From Candidatus Competibacteraceae bacterium (GTDB lineage Bacteria; Pseudomonadota; Gammaproteobacteria; Competibacterales; Competibacteraceae), in NCBI GenBank assembly GCA_003527885.1, contig DPWB01000394.1, forward strand, positions 672 to 16,326: a stretch of 15,655 bases of DNA, in the 5' to 3' direction. Shown here in pieces: positions 6,912 through 14,507 of the stretch (position 1 is the first letter of the stretch; every line of letters starts with the position of its first letter). The position numbers and the translations under genes are program-made. Under the pieces are notes generated by a model. The model did not search any database. It saw only the letters and a list, made by a program, of their open reading frames with translations, and was not told the DNA's origin.

Positions 6912-8417
6912 ATGTCCGCCGTTCCCGCCGCTCACGTTTACCGCCGCGCGCTGGACCCCGACGGTCAGGATTCGCTGGCCAAGCTCGCCCGGCTGGTCCG
7001 GCCGGGCAGTCAGGTTCTCGATCTGGGGGCGGGTCCGGGCGTGCTGGGGCGCTATCTGGCGGAGCGGCTGAATTGCACCGTGGACGGCGTCGAGTCCAAT
7101 CCCGCCGCCGCGACCGAAGCCGCGCCGTGGTACCGCCGCCTGCACTGCGCCGATCTGGAACGGATCGCGCTGGTCGAACACTTTGCCGGCTGCCGGTACG
7201 ATTTCATCGTCTGCGCCGACGTTCTGGAGCATCTGCGCCAACCCGACGCTTTGTTGGCCCAGTTGAGCGGCCTGCTGGCGGCAAACGGCCACGTGCTGGC
7301 CTCCGTGCCGAACGTGGCTTACGCGGGCTTGATCGCCGATTTGCTGGCCGGAGAGTTCCGCTACCGTTCGGAAGGGCTGCTCGACCGGACCCATCTGCGC
7401 TTTTTTACCTTGCGCTCGCTGGCGAGGTTGTTGGAAGAGACCCGGTTGCGGGCGGTGGCGGTCGATGTGGTGATTCGCGATTTGCGGGAGTCCGAGTTCG
7501 CGGGCCGTTATTTGGATGCGCTGCCGCCGGCGCTGCTGCGCGGCTTGTTGGGCCGGCCGGAGGCACTGGTTTACCAGTACATCGTCTCGGCGCGGGCCGC
7601 GACCGAGGCGGACGAGATCGAACTGCCGCCGCTGGCGGGTCCGGCGCCCGAGTTGCGGTTTGCCTGCCAACTGTTTTGGCGCGCGCCGGAGGCGGATTAC
7701 CGGGAAAGCGATAGCGGCGTGAGCTGGGGGCGAATCGGAGCGAGCCGGCAAGCGGTGCTGCTGCCGATTCCCGCACTCTCGAATTCCCCGCAAGCCTTGC
7801 GTCTCGATCTCTCGGATCGTCCGGGTTTATTGCGTCTGTATGGCTTGGCCTTGCGGGATGGCGGCAAGCGGTTGCTGTGGCGGTGGGACGGCCAGCGCGC
7901 CAGCTTGGCGGCGCAGCCCGGCCAGCAACTGGCGTTCGCGGAACAGGATCCGTCGGCCGGTGGGCTGCTGGTGCTGCTGGCCGGAGAAGACCCGCATCTG
8001 GAATTGCCCGTTCCCGCTCCGGCGCTGGCGGCGTTACGGGACGGCGGCGAGCTGGCCGTGGACCTGTCCTGGCCGATGTCGTCGGATTATCTGGCGTTGG
8101 TTCAGGATTGCATCCCGCGCCGGGATGCGGCGGCGCTGCAAGCGACGTTGCTGGGTCAGATAAAAGAGCTGCAAGCCGGCAACGCGGCGCTGGCGAACCG
8201 AGCTGCTGACCTGGAGGCAATCGTGGCGACCCAGATCGCCAGAGGCACGGCTTTGGAAGGTGATCTGGCCGTTCAAACGGAGGCCAAAAGCGCGCTGGAA
8301 AAGGAACTGGCTATTCTGGCCGCGCGGTCGGGCGAGCGGGCCGCCGCAATCGGAGCCTTGCGCGGCTCCTGGCGCGAGCGGGTGTGGGCGGGATTGCGGC
8401 GGCGCTGGCGTGGTTGA
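6912..8417 (+). CDS. SAM-dependent methyltransferase with unassigned middle domain and C-terminal coiled coil
   Basis: The protein has 501 residues from ATG 6912; AGGG at 6899-6902 lies nine bases upstream. A class I methyltransferase domain covers about 1-225: motif I VLDLGAGPGVLG (35-46), acidic VDGVESNP (57-64), FIVCADVLEHL (98-108), and LLAANGHVLASVPNVAYAGL. The later DRTHLRFFTLRSLARLLEE (158-176) is typical of Methyltransf_23-type enzymes found in polysaccharide loci. Residues about 240-400 have alternating short hydrophobic strands starting at LRFACQLFWRAPEADYRES and including LRLDLSDRPGLLRLYGLALRDG, which looks like a beta-sandwich accessory module. Residues about 405-470 are rich in A, L, E, Q and K in heptad-like spacing, consistent with a coiled coil, and the tail is strongly basic. 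The substrate is unknown. Terminal methylation of a growing O-antigen-like chain, with the coiled coil recruiting or measuring, would fit known precedents such as WbdD but is inference. The next gene begins three bases after the stop. Confidence 0.85.
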   Translation: MSAVPAAHVYRRALDPDGQDSLAKLARLVRPGSQVLDLGAGPGVLGRYLAERLNCTVDGVESNPAAATEAAPWYRRLHCADLERIALVEHFAGCRYDFIVCADVLEHLRQPDALLAQLSGLLAANGHVLASVPNVAYAGLIADLLAGEFRYRSEGLLDRTHLRFFTLRSLARLLEETRLRAVAVDVVIRDLRESEFAGRYLDALPPALLRGLLGRPEALVYQYIVSARAATEADEIELPPLAGPAPELRFACQLFWRAPEADYRESDSGVSWGRIGASRQAVLLPIPALSNSPQALRLDLSDRPGLLRLYGLALRDGGKRLLWRWDGQRASLAAQPGQQLAFAEQDPSAGGLLVLLAGEDPHLELPVPAPALAALRDGGELAVDLSWPMSSDYLALVQDCIPRRDAAALQATLLGQIKELQAGNAALANRAADLEAIVATQIARGTALEGDLAVQTEAKSALEKELAILAARSGERAAAIGALRGSWRERVWAGLRRRWRG

Positions 8418-8420
8418 AGC

Positions 8421-9242
8421 GTGCCGTCATTAACTGTTGCCATCGTCACGCACGCGCCGGAAATGCCGGTGTTGGCGCAGGTGCTGGATCGGCTCGATCA
8501 AGCGCTGGCTCACACCCGCCAGCGGCAGTTGCTGGATTCGGCGCGGCTGGTGGTGGTGGACAACGGTCCGGGCGCAGGCTGGCGCGAACCGCTGCGAAAG
8601 TTGCTGGGTTCGACGCGGCTCGCCGCCGGTTCCGAACTGTTGAGCGGCCACGGCAACGTGGGTTATGGAACCGGTCACAATCTGGCCCTGCAACGGGGGG
8701 CGGGGGATTTTCATTTGATCCTCAATCCCGATGTCCTGCTGGCGGAGGATGCGCTGAGCGAGGGGTTGGCGTTTCTGACCGCCCATCCCGACGCGGGGCT
8801 GGTTGCTCCGGCGGCGCGGGATGGTGCTGGCCGGCCACAGTATCTATGCAAGCATTATCCGACGGTACTGGATTTGGCGCTGCGCGGTTTCGCGCCCGGC
8901 TGGCTGCGCCGGCGTTTTCAAGCCCGCCTGGACCGCTACGAATTGCGCGACAGAATGGGTGAGGGCGTGTTGTGGGACCCGCCCATCGCCAGCGGCTGTT
9001 TCATGCTGTGCCGGCGGGAGGCGCTGGAGCGGATCGGCGGCTTTCGCCCGGAGTATTTCCTGTATTTCGAGGATTTCGATTTGAGTTTGCGGCTGGCGGC
9101 GGTGGCGCGGCTGGCGTGCGCGCCGCGAATCCGCATCGTCCATCTCGGCGGCCATGCCGCGCGCAAGGGTCCCCGGCATGTCGGGTTGTTCCTGCGGTCG
9201 GCGACCTTGTTCTTCGGCCAGCACGGGTGGCGGTGGTGGTAG
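8421..9242 (+). CDS. GT2 family glycosyltransferase, rhamnosyltransferase-like
   Basis: The start is GTG 8421, three bases after the methyltransferase stop, so translation is probably coupled; no strong Shine-Dalgarno is seen. The 273-residue product starts SLTVAIVTH, has RLVVVDNGPG (about 42-51), GNVGYGTGHNLAL (about 78-90), LILNPDVLL with NPD at 102-104, and ASGCFMLCRREALERIGGF. The catalytic segment YFLYFEDFDLSLRLA (about 212-226) is followed by RIVHLGGHAARKG. These are the ordered landmarks of inverting GT2 enzymes acting on nucleotide sugars at the cytoplasmic membrane, most like the rhamnosyltransferases of O-antigen loci. The protein is a little shorter than the first GT2 of the operon and lacks its extended basic C-terminal tail. 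The donor and acceptor are not deducible. The next gene's probable start lies 26 bases downstream. Confidence 0.88.
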   Translation: MPSLTVAIVTHAPEMPVLAQVLDRLDQALAHTRQRQLLDSARLVVVDNGPGAGWREPLRKLLGSTRLAAGSELLSGHGNVGYGTGHNLALQRGAGDFHLILNPDVLLAEDALSEGLAFLTAHPDAGLVAPAARDGAGRPQYLCKHYPTVLDLALRGFAPGWLRRRFQARLDRYELRDRMGEGVLWDPPIASGCFMLCRREALERIGGFRPEYFLYFEDFDLSLRLAAVARLACAPRIRIVHLGGHAARKGPRHVGLFLRSATLFFGQHGWRWW

Positions 9243-9257
9243 CGGCGGATTTTTTTC

Positions 9258-9262
9258 GGGAG
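9258..9262 (+). promoter_or_regulatory. Shine-Dalgarno GGGAG that decides the GTG start of the epimerase at 9269
   Basis: GGGAG is spaced six bases from GTG 9269, which places the initiator directly before the first Rossmann strand (LVTGGTGFIG). Other in-frame GTGs at 9227, 9233 and 9236 lie inside the previous gene and lack a comparable site. Confidence 0.6.
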
Positions 9263-9268
9263 CGCCCG

Positions 9269-10246
9269 GTGCTGGTGACCGGCGGGACCGGTTTTATCGG
9301 GCGCCGGTCGGTCGTGTTGCTGCGGGAGCGCGGGGCGCGGGTGCGCGTTCTGATCCGCACGGGACGAAACTTGCCGGTGGACTGGCACGGTATCGAAACC
9401 GTTCCCGGCGACCTGGCGGATACCGACAGTTTGAGGCGAGCCTGTTCCGGTATCGATACGGTCATCCATGCCGCGGGCTTCGCCCATGCCGACTCGGCGG
9501 ATACGCCGGATTTCGCGGCCCGGCACCGGGCGGTGAACGCCGAGGGAACGTTTCGTCTGCTCGATGCGGCGCTGGCGGCGGGCGTGGCCCGGTTCGTGTT
9601 TTTGAGCAGCGTCAAAGCGGTCGGTGAACCCGGAGCGCATTGCGTGGACGAAAGCTGGGATGCGCCGGCGGATACGCCCTACGGGCGAGCCAAGCGCGCC
9701 GCCGAGGAGCGGGTGACGGCCGCGGGGCGCGACCGGGGCTTACACGCGGTCAATCTGCGGCCGGCGCTGGTTTATGGGCCGGGCATGAAAGCCAATCTGG
9801 CGCGCTTGATCGAGGCGGCGCGGCGCGGCTGGTTGCCGCCCTTGCCGGATACCGGCAACCGGCGCTCGCTGGTCCATGTCGACGATGTGGCGCAAGCGGC
9901 GCTGCTTGGCGCCGCGCATCCCGCCGCCGCCGGCAAAACCTATTTCGTGACCGACGGCGTGCCCTGTTCCGGTCGAGAGCTGTCGCTCATTCTGCGGCGC
10001 GCGCTGGATCGGCCGATTGCGCGCTGGACCGTGCCGGCCGGAGTCTTGTACGGTGCGGCGGCCGGGGCGGATGGGTTGCGCTGGGTGCTCGGACGCCGGG
10101 ACCGGAAGGCCCGGACGGCGCTGGACAAGCTGCTGGGCTGGGCTTGCTACGATTCCACCCGAATCGGCGCCGAACTGGGCTACCGTCCCGTTTGGACGCT
10201 GGACCGTTACTGTAGAGAGGCTGCATTGCAAGGATCACTCAAATGA
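9269..10246 (+). CDS. NAD(P)-dependent sugar epimerase/dehydratase/reductase (extended SDR)
   Basis: From GTG 9269 the protein has 325 residues, the usual size for extended short-chain dehydrogenases acting on nucleotide sugars. The dinucleotide-binding motif is GGTGFIG (5-11). Then come GDLAD (47-51), VIHAAGFAHA (65-74), the NAEGTFRLLDAA helix, the catalytic strand FVFLSSVKAVGE (109-120), YGRAK with Y138 and K142 as the catalytic Tyr/Lys pair, and NLRPALVYGPG (162-172). LVHVDDVAQAAL (201-212) is also typical. The SSVKAVGE...DES...PYGRAK pattern resembles the 4-keto reductases that make UDP-N-acetylquinovosamine (WbpV/WreQ group) more than UDP-glucose 4-epimerase, but this is a by-eye judgement. 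It would act in the cytosol to supply a precursor to the neighbouring transferases. No adjacent 4,6-dehydratase or initiating sugar-phosphate transferase is visible. The stop overlaps the next start as ATGA (10243-10246). An open frame extends upstream to 8972 but overlaps the GT2 gene, so that reading is rejected. Confidence 0.87.
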   Translation: MLVTGGTGFIGRRSVVLLRERGARVRVLIRTGRNLPVDWHGIETVPGDLADTDSLRRACSGIDTVIHAAGFAHADSADTPDFAARHRAVNAEGTFRLLDAALAAGVARFVFLSSVKAVGEPGAHCVDESWDAPADTPYGRAKRAAEERVTAAGRDRGLHAVNLRPALVYGPGMKANLARLIEAARRGWLPPLPDTGNRRSLVHVDDVAQAALLGAAHPAAAGKTYFVTDGVPCSGRELSLILRRALDRPIARWTVPAGVLYGAAAGADGLRWVLGRRDRKARTALDKLLGWACYDSTRIGAELGYRPVWTLDRYCREAALQGSLK

Positions 10247-11442
10247 CGCTCGCGGCGTTTGCGCCGGGGTGGGTGAGGGCGGCCGGCGGCGTTTTGTTGG
10301 CCGCGTCGGGCGGTATCCTGCTGACCGCGCTGGTTTTGGTCGTGTTCTATCGCGCGGGTGGCTTGCCGTCGGTCGCGCCGCCGATCATCCTGAAAGGGGC
10401 TGATTTGCAACTGGCGAGCGGGCAGGGCGCGCTGACGGAGGCCGGCTTGCAAATCAACCAGCCGGGGCCGCACGGTGTGATATCGGTTCAAGGATCGGCC
10501 CGCTTGGTGCGGGCGGCGCTGTACCGCCGGCTGTTCTGGCGAGTGGACGGTTTGCGGCCGGGCCGCGAGCTGAAATTCATCTGGACCACACTGGCCGAGC
10601 CGCGCACGGTGCGGGAGAAGGTGTTGCCGCCGGCCGGGCCGGAGTTCGGCACCCTGGATTTGAGCGCGGAACCGCACTGGCGGGGGCGGATCGGCATGGT
10701 CGGGCTGGTGTCGGAGGGGCCGCTGGACCGACCGCTGGTCATCCGCCGCCTGCGCGTGCAGCCGCCGCCGCTCGGCGTCGCCGAACTGGCGCGGTTGGCG
10801 CTCGACGAGTGGACCACTTTCGAGGACTGGAACCAGCGCTCGATCAATTACACTGCCGGCGCACCGCTGGATGCCTTGTTTCCTCCGGTGTTGCTGGTGG
10901 CGCTCTGGGTCGGGTTCAGCGCCGGTTTGTACGCGCTGTTGGTCCCGCCGCGTCGTGGCGGTGGCGCCTGGCGGCCTTATCTGGCCTTGTTGGCGGTGGG
11001 TTGGCTGGTGCTGGACGCGCGCTGGCAGTGGGAGTTGAGCCGGCGGCTGGCGGCCACCGAGGCCCGCTACGCCGGCAAGCAGGGCGATGAGCGCCTGCTG
11101 GCGGGCTTGGATGGCGAGTGGTACCGCTTCTTGTTCGACGTGCGGCGCCAGCTTCCCGACCGGCCGGCCAACAAACTGTTCATCGTCAGCGCCGAGCCCG
11201 GTGATTTCTGGTCGGGACGGGCGCGCTATCACCTGCTGCCGCATAACGGCTATATGAAATTTTCCCAACCGCCGGGCGTTGGGGTGGCGCATCAAGGCGA
11301 TTTTGTGCTGATCCTGGCGCCTTTGCCGGGAGTGCGTTACGACCGCAAGCGCCAAATCCTGGAGTGGACAGGCGGGGAATTGCCGGTAGATTTGCTGCAC
11401 TCGGCTACGTCCGGTGCGCTGTTTCGGGTTCGGGGAGGCTAA
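10243..11442 (+). CDS. Three-helix membrane protein of unknown function with a periplasmic domain
   Basis: I do not recognise the family. The 399-residue protein starts at ATG 10243, overlapping the previous stop by 4 bp (ATGA). Hydrophobic segments lie at about 11-36, 210-234 and 244-262, with a short basic loop (PPRRGG) between the last two. By the positive-inside rule the stretch 37-209 and the C-terminal 263-399 would both be periplasmic. The first soluble part begins GGLPSVAPPIILKGADLQLASG and includes ISVQGSARLVRAALYRRLFWRVDGL, suggesting a beta-rich fold. The C-terminal part has KLFIVSAEPGDFWSGRARYHLLPHNGYMKF (about 311-340) and GDFVLILAPLPGVRYD, which look conserved because of their aromatic and glycine positions. 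The gene sits six bases before a GT-C-like membrane protein, so it could be its partner or accessory subunit. No catalytic motif is evident, and the alternative of a structural or lipid-carrier-handling role cannot be excluded. Confidence 0.8.
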   Translation: MTLAAFAPGWVRAAGGVLLAASGGILLTALVLVVFYRAGGLPSVAPPIILKGADLQLASGQGALTEAGLQINQPGPHGVISVQGSARLVRAALYRRLFWRVDGLRPGRELKFIWTTLAEPRTVREKVLPPAGPEFGTLDLSAEPHWRGRIGMVGLVSEGPLDRPLVIRRLRVQPPPLGVAELARLALDEWTTFEDWNQRSINYTAGAPLDALFPPVLLVALWVGFSAGLYALLVPPRRGGGAWRPYLALLAVGWLVLDARWQWELSRRLAATEARYAGKQGDERLLAGLDGEWYRFLFDVRRQLPDRPANKLFIVSAEPGDFWSGRARYHLLPHNGYMKFSQPPGVGVAHQGDFVLILAPLPGVRYDRKRQILEWTGGELPVDLLHSATSGALFRVRGG

Positions 11443-11448
11443 ACGGCG

Positions 11449-12939
11449 ATGGAAGGGGGGTTGACGGGCTTTGCGTTGCTGTTGCCGTGGCTGGCCGGCG
11501 CGCTCTGGGTTCGCGCCGGCTGGCCGGATGCGCCGCCCGGTGTCTGGCCGCTGGCTTCTGGTTACGGCTATGTCTTGGGAATGCTGGCGGTCACGCTGTT
11601 GTTGCGCGTGCAAGCGGCGCTCGGATTCCCGCCGGATGCCGCCGGTCCCTTGCTGGTTCTGACGGTGCTGGCATCGGGGGGGGCTTGGCGGGTGTGGCGG
11701 CAGGTCGGGTCCGCCAGGAGGTCCGGTCCGACTCCGCGGCGGTTTGGCGAGGCGTGGCTCGAACAATCGCGTTGGCAACAATTTCTGTTTGTGCTGTTGC
11801 TGGCGTGGCTGGGCTGGCGCTTGGCCGGGCTGGCGCAGGAAATCTGGTGGCGACCGCTGTTCCCCTGGGACGCCTGGACCACGTGGACCGTCCGGCCGAA
11901 GGTGTGGTCCGAGTTGCGGCAGTGGGCGCCGTTCGTCGATCCGCAACGTTGGGTGAACGACCCCGCCGGCGCGCTCTACACCATCGAAGCGTGGAACTAT
12001 CCCGACACCGTGCCGCTGTTGGCGCTGTGGCCGACGCTGGCCTTTGGCGCATGGAATGAAACCGTCGCCAACCTGCCGTGGTTCGGCGCGGCGCTGGCGT
12101 TGGGGTTCGGTTTTTACGGGCAGGCGCGTCGGTGGGGCGCGCCGCCCCTGATCGCCCTGCTGTCCGCCGGCATGTTGCTGTCCTTGCCGATCCTCGATAC
12201 GCACGTCGCCCTGGCGGGTTACGCCGATTTGTGGATGGCGGCGGTGTTCGGTCTGGCCGTGATCGCTTTCTTTCAGTGGCTGTGGGGTGGTGAGCGCCGG
12301 CAAGGCGTGCTGGCGGTGCTGTTGGCGGCGGCCTGTCCGCTGATCAAGCTGGAGGGCGCGGTCTGGCTGCTGCTGTTTTTACCCGCGCTGCTCGCCGTCT
12401 GGTTGCGCGGCTGGCCGTTGCGGTTGCTGGCCGGCGGCGTGGCGGTGCTGGGAATCGGCTGGTGGGCGGTCGGCGGCGTGGCGTTTGGCGTGCCGGGGTT
12501 GGGCGAGTTGCAACTGAGACCCCAGCTAATCCAGATCCCTTTTCTGGGCCGGTTCAACCTGGGCTATCGGGGTACCTGGGAGCCGGTGCTGAAAAATTTC
12601 TTCGTGTTGGGCAGCTGGCACTTGTTCTGGTATCTGATGCTGGCGGCCGCCGTGGCGGCCGTGCCCGGCCTGCGGGCGGAGCGCCGGCGGCGGATCGTGG
12701 CGGTCTTCATCGGCTCGTGTCTGTCGGCCCTGTTCGTGCTGTTCTTCTTCACGGACGCCCAGTACTGGGCCGAAGAGTACACCAGCATCAACCGGGTGTT
12801 TTTGGAGTTCGTGCCCGCCTTTATGTTCTGGGTGGTGACGGTCTTCGTGCCGCCGCGCCCGGCGCGCGAGGAGGAGCGGCCGATGGAACCCTCACCGGCG
12901 CTCGACCGTTCGAGCGGCGGCGAGCACCCGTCGGTATAA
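11449..12939 (+). CDS. Polytopic membrane protein, GT-C glycosyltransferase-like
   Basis: The start ATG 11449 is preceded by a strong GGGGAGG (11432-11438) ten bases away. The 496-residue product has about 10 to 12 hydrophobic segments. An exposed loop after the helix at about 112-130 contains LFPWDAWTTWTVRPKVWSEL (137-156), with D141 placed like the acidic first-loop residue of GT-C transferases. The following YPDTVPLLALWPTLAFGAWNE (185-204) and later GYADLWMA (257-264), KLEGAVW (300-306) and EEYTSINRVFLEFVPAFMFW (442-461) recall families that use polyprenyl-phosphate-linked sugars, including PMT/ArnT-like proteins, although the sequence is divergent. It would act in the inner membrane with its active site facing the periplasm. 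The C-terminal tail (about 470-496) is hydrophilic, and its coding end overlaps the oppositely oriented GT4 gene by 48 bp. An O-antigen polymerase or ligase role is an alternative that the sequence alone does not exclude. Confidence 0.8.
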   Translation: MEGGLTGFALLLPWLAGALWVRAGWPDAPPGVWPLASGYGYVLGMLAVTLLLRVQAALGFPPDAAGPLLVLTVLASGGAWRVWRQVGSARRSGPTPRRFGEAWLEQSRWQQFLFVLLLAWLGWRLAGLAQEIWWRPLFPWDAWTTWTVRPKVWSELRQWAPFVDPQRWVNDPAGALYTIEAWNYPDTVPLLALWPTLAFGAWNETVANLPWFGAALALGFGFYGQARRWGAPPLIALLSAGMLLSLPILDTHVALAGYADLWMAAVFGLAVIAFFQWLWGGERRQGVLAVLLAAACPLIKLEGAVWLLLFLPALLAVWLRGWPLRLLAGGVAVLGIGWWAVGGVAFGVPGLGELQLRPQLIQIPFLGRFNLGYRGTWEPVLKNFFVLGSWHLFWYLMLAAAVAAVPGLRAERRRRIVAVFIGSCLSALFVLFFFTDAQYWAEEYTSINRVFLEFVPAFMFWVVTVFVPPRPAREEERPMEPSPALDRSSGGEHPSV

Positions 12940-14076
12940 GTCGGCTACGGCGAGCGCGACCCGATCGCTGCCGAAGCGTTGCCGCAGGGCGCTCGCGCCG
13001 GATTGGCCGAGCGTTTGCCGCCGGGCGGGATCGCGCTGGAGTTCCCGCAGCGCGGCGGCCAGCGCGGCGGTATCGCCCGGCGGCGTCAACAGACCGTGAC
13101 CGGCCTGTCGCACCACCCAACCGGGGCCGGAACCGGGAATATCGCCGACCACCACCGGTTTGCCGAAGCGCATCGCCTCCAACAGCACCATGCCGAAGGC
13201 TTCGGTCCGCTCCAGCGACGGCAGGCACAGCACGTCGCAACTGGCCAGCAGCGCATACAGCTCGGCCCGCGGCTGGAAACCGGGCAGCGACACCCGCTCG
13301 CGCAGGTGCAGCGACCCGATCAGCCCGGCCAACCGCTCCCGTTGGTCGCCGCTCCCGACGATCAGGATGCGGCTGTCGGGCAATTCGGCGGCAGCCCGAA
13401 CCAACACGTCGTGACCCTTGTAATAGGTCAACCGACCGATGGCCAACACCCGGAAAGCGGTTCCAGCCCCCCATAGCGTTGCCGCCCGCGCCACTGCCCC
13501 GGCATCGGGGTCGGGAAAGCGGCCGGCGTCGAGACCGAGCGGAATGACGTGGCAGCGCTCGCGCCACGGCCGCAGTGCGGCGCTGGCCTCCAGGTACGGT
13601 GCCGAGGTGGCGATGATCGCCTCGCTGGCGGCCAGCAGCCGCTGTTCCAACGGCCGGTACAGACGATAGGCCAGCGCCAGCCGGCGGTCGATGAGCGAAG
13701 CCACCACATCGGCGTGCCAGTGCACGATCCACGGGATTTTTCGGGCGCGGGGGACGAGCATCGCCCAGAACGCCGAGGTGTTGGGCATGTGCAGGTGGAG
13801 CACATCGGGCCGAAACTCGCGGATCGCCCGATTCAGCCACGCCGGGAACGCGGGGCTGATCGGCGCGTAGAGCAACTGGCCGTGACAGGGCGCGCGATAG
13901 ATCGCCGGGGCGTCGGCGGGGCCGGGATACTGCCCCTGGCGGCCGCGCTGTTCGTCGTGTACCACCGCCGCGCCAGCGATGCCCAGGCGTTGCAGCGCCG
14001 GCAACAGGTCGGCCAGAAAATGCTCGATGCCGCCGGCAAACGGAGGATAGTATTTGCCGATATGCAGGACGCGCAT
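12892..14076 (-). CDS. Glycosyltransferase family 4 (GT-B fold)
   Basis: The 394-residue protein starts at ATG 14076-14074, which overlaps the upstream TGA by one base (TGATG), so translation is coupled. It begins MRVLHIGKYYPPFAGGIEHFLADL with the glycine-rich acceptor-side loop of GT4 enzymes, then DVLHLHMPN (about 91-99) and PWIVHWHADV (about 115-124). The C-terminal half has RVLAIGRLTYYKGHDVLVRA, RILIVGSGDQR, VSLPGF, and SLERTEAFGMVLLEAMRFGKPVVV with E292 and E300 as the EX7E pair. Residues after about 340 form the usual returning helices. The length is normal for the family. It is a retaining transferase using a nucleotide sugar, probably mannosyl- or glucosyl-type, at the cytoplasmic membrane; the specificity is open. 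An open frame extends upstream to 15096 across two other genes, but that part is out of frame with recognisable proteins and is rejected. The 3' end overlaps the plus-strand membrane-protein gene tail to tail. Confidence 0.92.
   Translation of the reverse strand: MRVLHIGKYYPPFAGGIEHFLADLLPALQRLGIAGAAVVHDEQRGRQGQYPGPADAPAIYRAPCHGQLLYAPISPAFPAWLNRAIREFRPDVLHLHMPNTSAFWAMLVPRARKIPWIVHWHADVVASLIDRRLALAYRLYRPLEQRLLAASEAIIATSAPYLEASAALRPWRERCHVIPLGLDAGRFPDPDAGAVARAATLWGAGTAFRVLAIGRLTYYKGHDVLVRAAAELPDSRILIVGSGDQRERLAGLIGSLHLRERVSLPGFQPRAELYALLASCDVLCLPSLERTEAFGMVLLEAMRFGKPVVVGDIPGSGPGWVVRQAGHGLLTPPGDTAALAAALRELQRDPARRQTLGQSGASALRQRFGSDRVALAVADLYRRVLAAARTVERR
12895..12920. terminator. Hairpin inside the tail-to-tail gene overlap, possible bidirectional terminator
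   Basis: CGCTCGA (12899-12905) and TCGAGCG (12910-12916) form a perfect 7-bp stem around a CCGT loop. After one G-G mismatch, CCG (12895-12897) pairs with CGG (12918-12920). The hairpin covers the last codons of the minus-strand GT4 gene and lies within the last 15 codons of the plus-strand gene. No T-run follows on either strand, so classical intrinsic termination is not supported. In GC-rich genomes such U-less hairpins at convergent ends can still limit read-through. Confidence 0.35.
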
Positions 14077-14498
14077 CACAGTTTCTTGAGAGCGCCCGAC
14101 CGGTGTTCGTCGGAGTGCGGGATAGCTCCGATTTCCGGCGGTTCCGTCAATTCCTTGGGGTCGGGAATAGGCCCGTGAGCCTCGAACATCGCGAGCCGTT
14201 GCGTCAAGCGACGGATCAAGCGTTCCTGCCGGGAGCGCTCCAGGTCCATGGTCAGGATCTTGACCAGCAGCATCCCAAGCCCCAGGATGATGGCCAACAC
14301 CGGTGGGTAGCTGACGCCCAGGTAGACGGCCAGGTAATCGAAAAGCTGCGGGAAATAACCCAGGATTCCGACCGTCGCGGCGGCTCCGATCCACCAGATC
14401 GCATAAGGTCCGTGCAATCGGTCGCGGCGGACCAGAAACAGGATGATGAGGGCAAAGCTGATCCCGATCACCGTCGAGGTGATTTTGTAAGTAATCAT
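14076..14498 (-). CDS. DUF2304 family small membrane protein
   Basis: The 140-residue protein has three hydrophobic segments, at about 6-24, 32-52 and 64-82. They are followed by an amphipathic, arginine- and leucine-rich helix (LERSRQERLIRRLTQRLAMFE, about 87-106) and a polar, proline-containing tail. The basic loop RRDRLHG after the first helix, the tryptophan-bearing second helix, and the GVSYPP turn before the third match the DUF2304 pattern. In many genomes DUF2304 proteins sit next to a DPM1-like GT2 that lacks its own membrane helices. A membrane-anchoring or donor-presenting role is therefore commonly inferred, and here too that GT2 lies immediately upstream with a gap of nine bases. 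The tail after about residue 107 seems longer than the core family needs and carries no motif I know. A GAGAG a few bases before the ATG can serve as ribosome binding site. The stop shares one base with the next start. Confidence 0.85.
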   Translation of the reverse strand: MITYKITSTVIGISFALIILFLVRRDRLHGPYAIWWIGAAATVGILGYFPQLFDYLAVYLGVSYPPVLAIILGLGMLLVKILTMDLERSRQERLIRRLTQRLAMFEAHGPIPDPKELTEPPEIGAIPHSDEHRSGALKKL

Positions 14499-14507
14499 GC
14501 AGGACTC

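Noticed and set aside
5846..6913. A 355-codon minus-strand open frame opposite the first GT2
   Set aside because: It is rich in arginine, glutamine and proline with no motif, and is antisense to a clear glycosyltransferase.
8972..9268. N-terminal extension of the epimerase to a 424-codon frame
   Set aside because: It lies inside the preceding GT2 gene in another frame, and the Rossmann fold begins at about 9269 after a good Shine-Dalgarno.
10207..12303. A 698-codon open frame on the minus strand opposite the epimerase, unknown membrane protein and GT-C-like genes
   Set aside because: It is extremely rich in Q, R, P and H, has no recognisable motif, and lies antisense to two coupled genes with good start signals and hydrophobic helices. 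Long antisense frames are common in GC-rich DNA.
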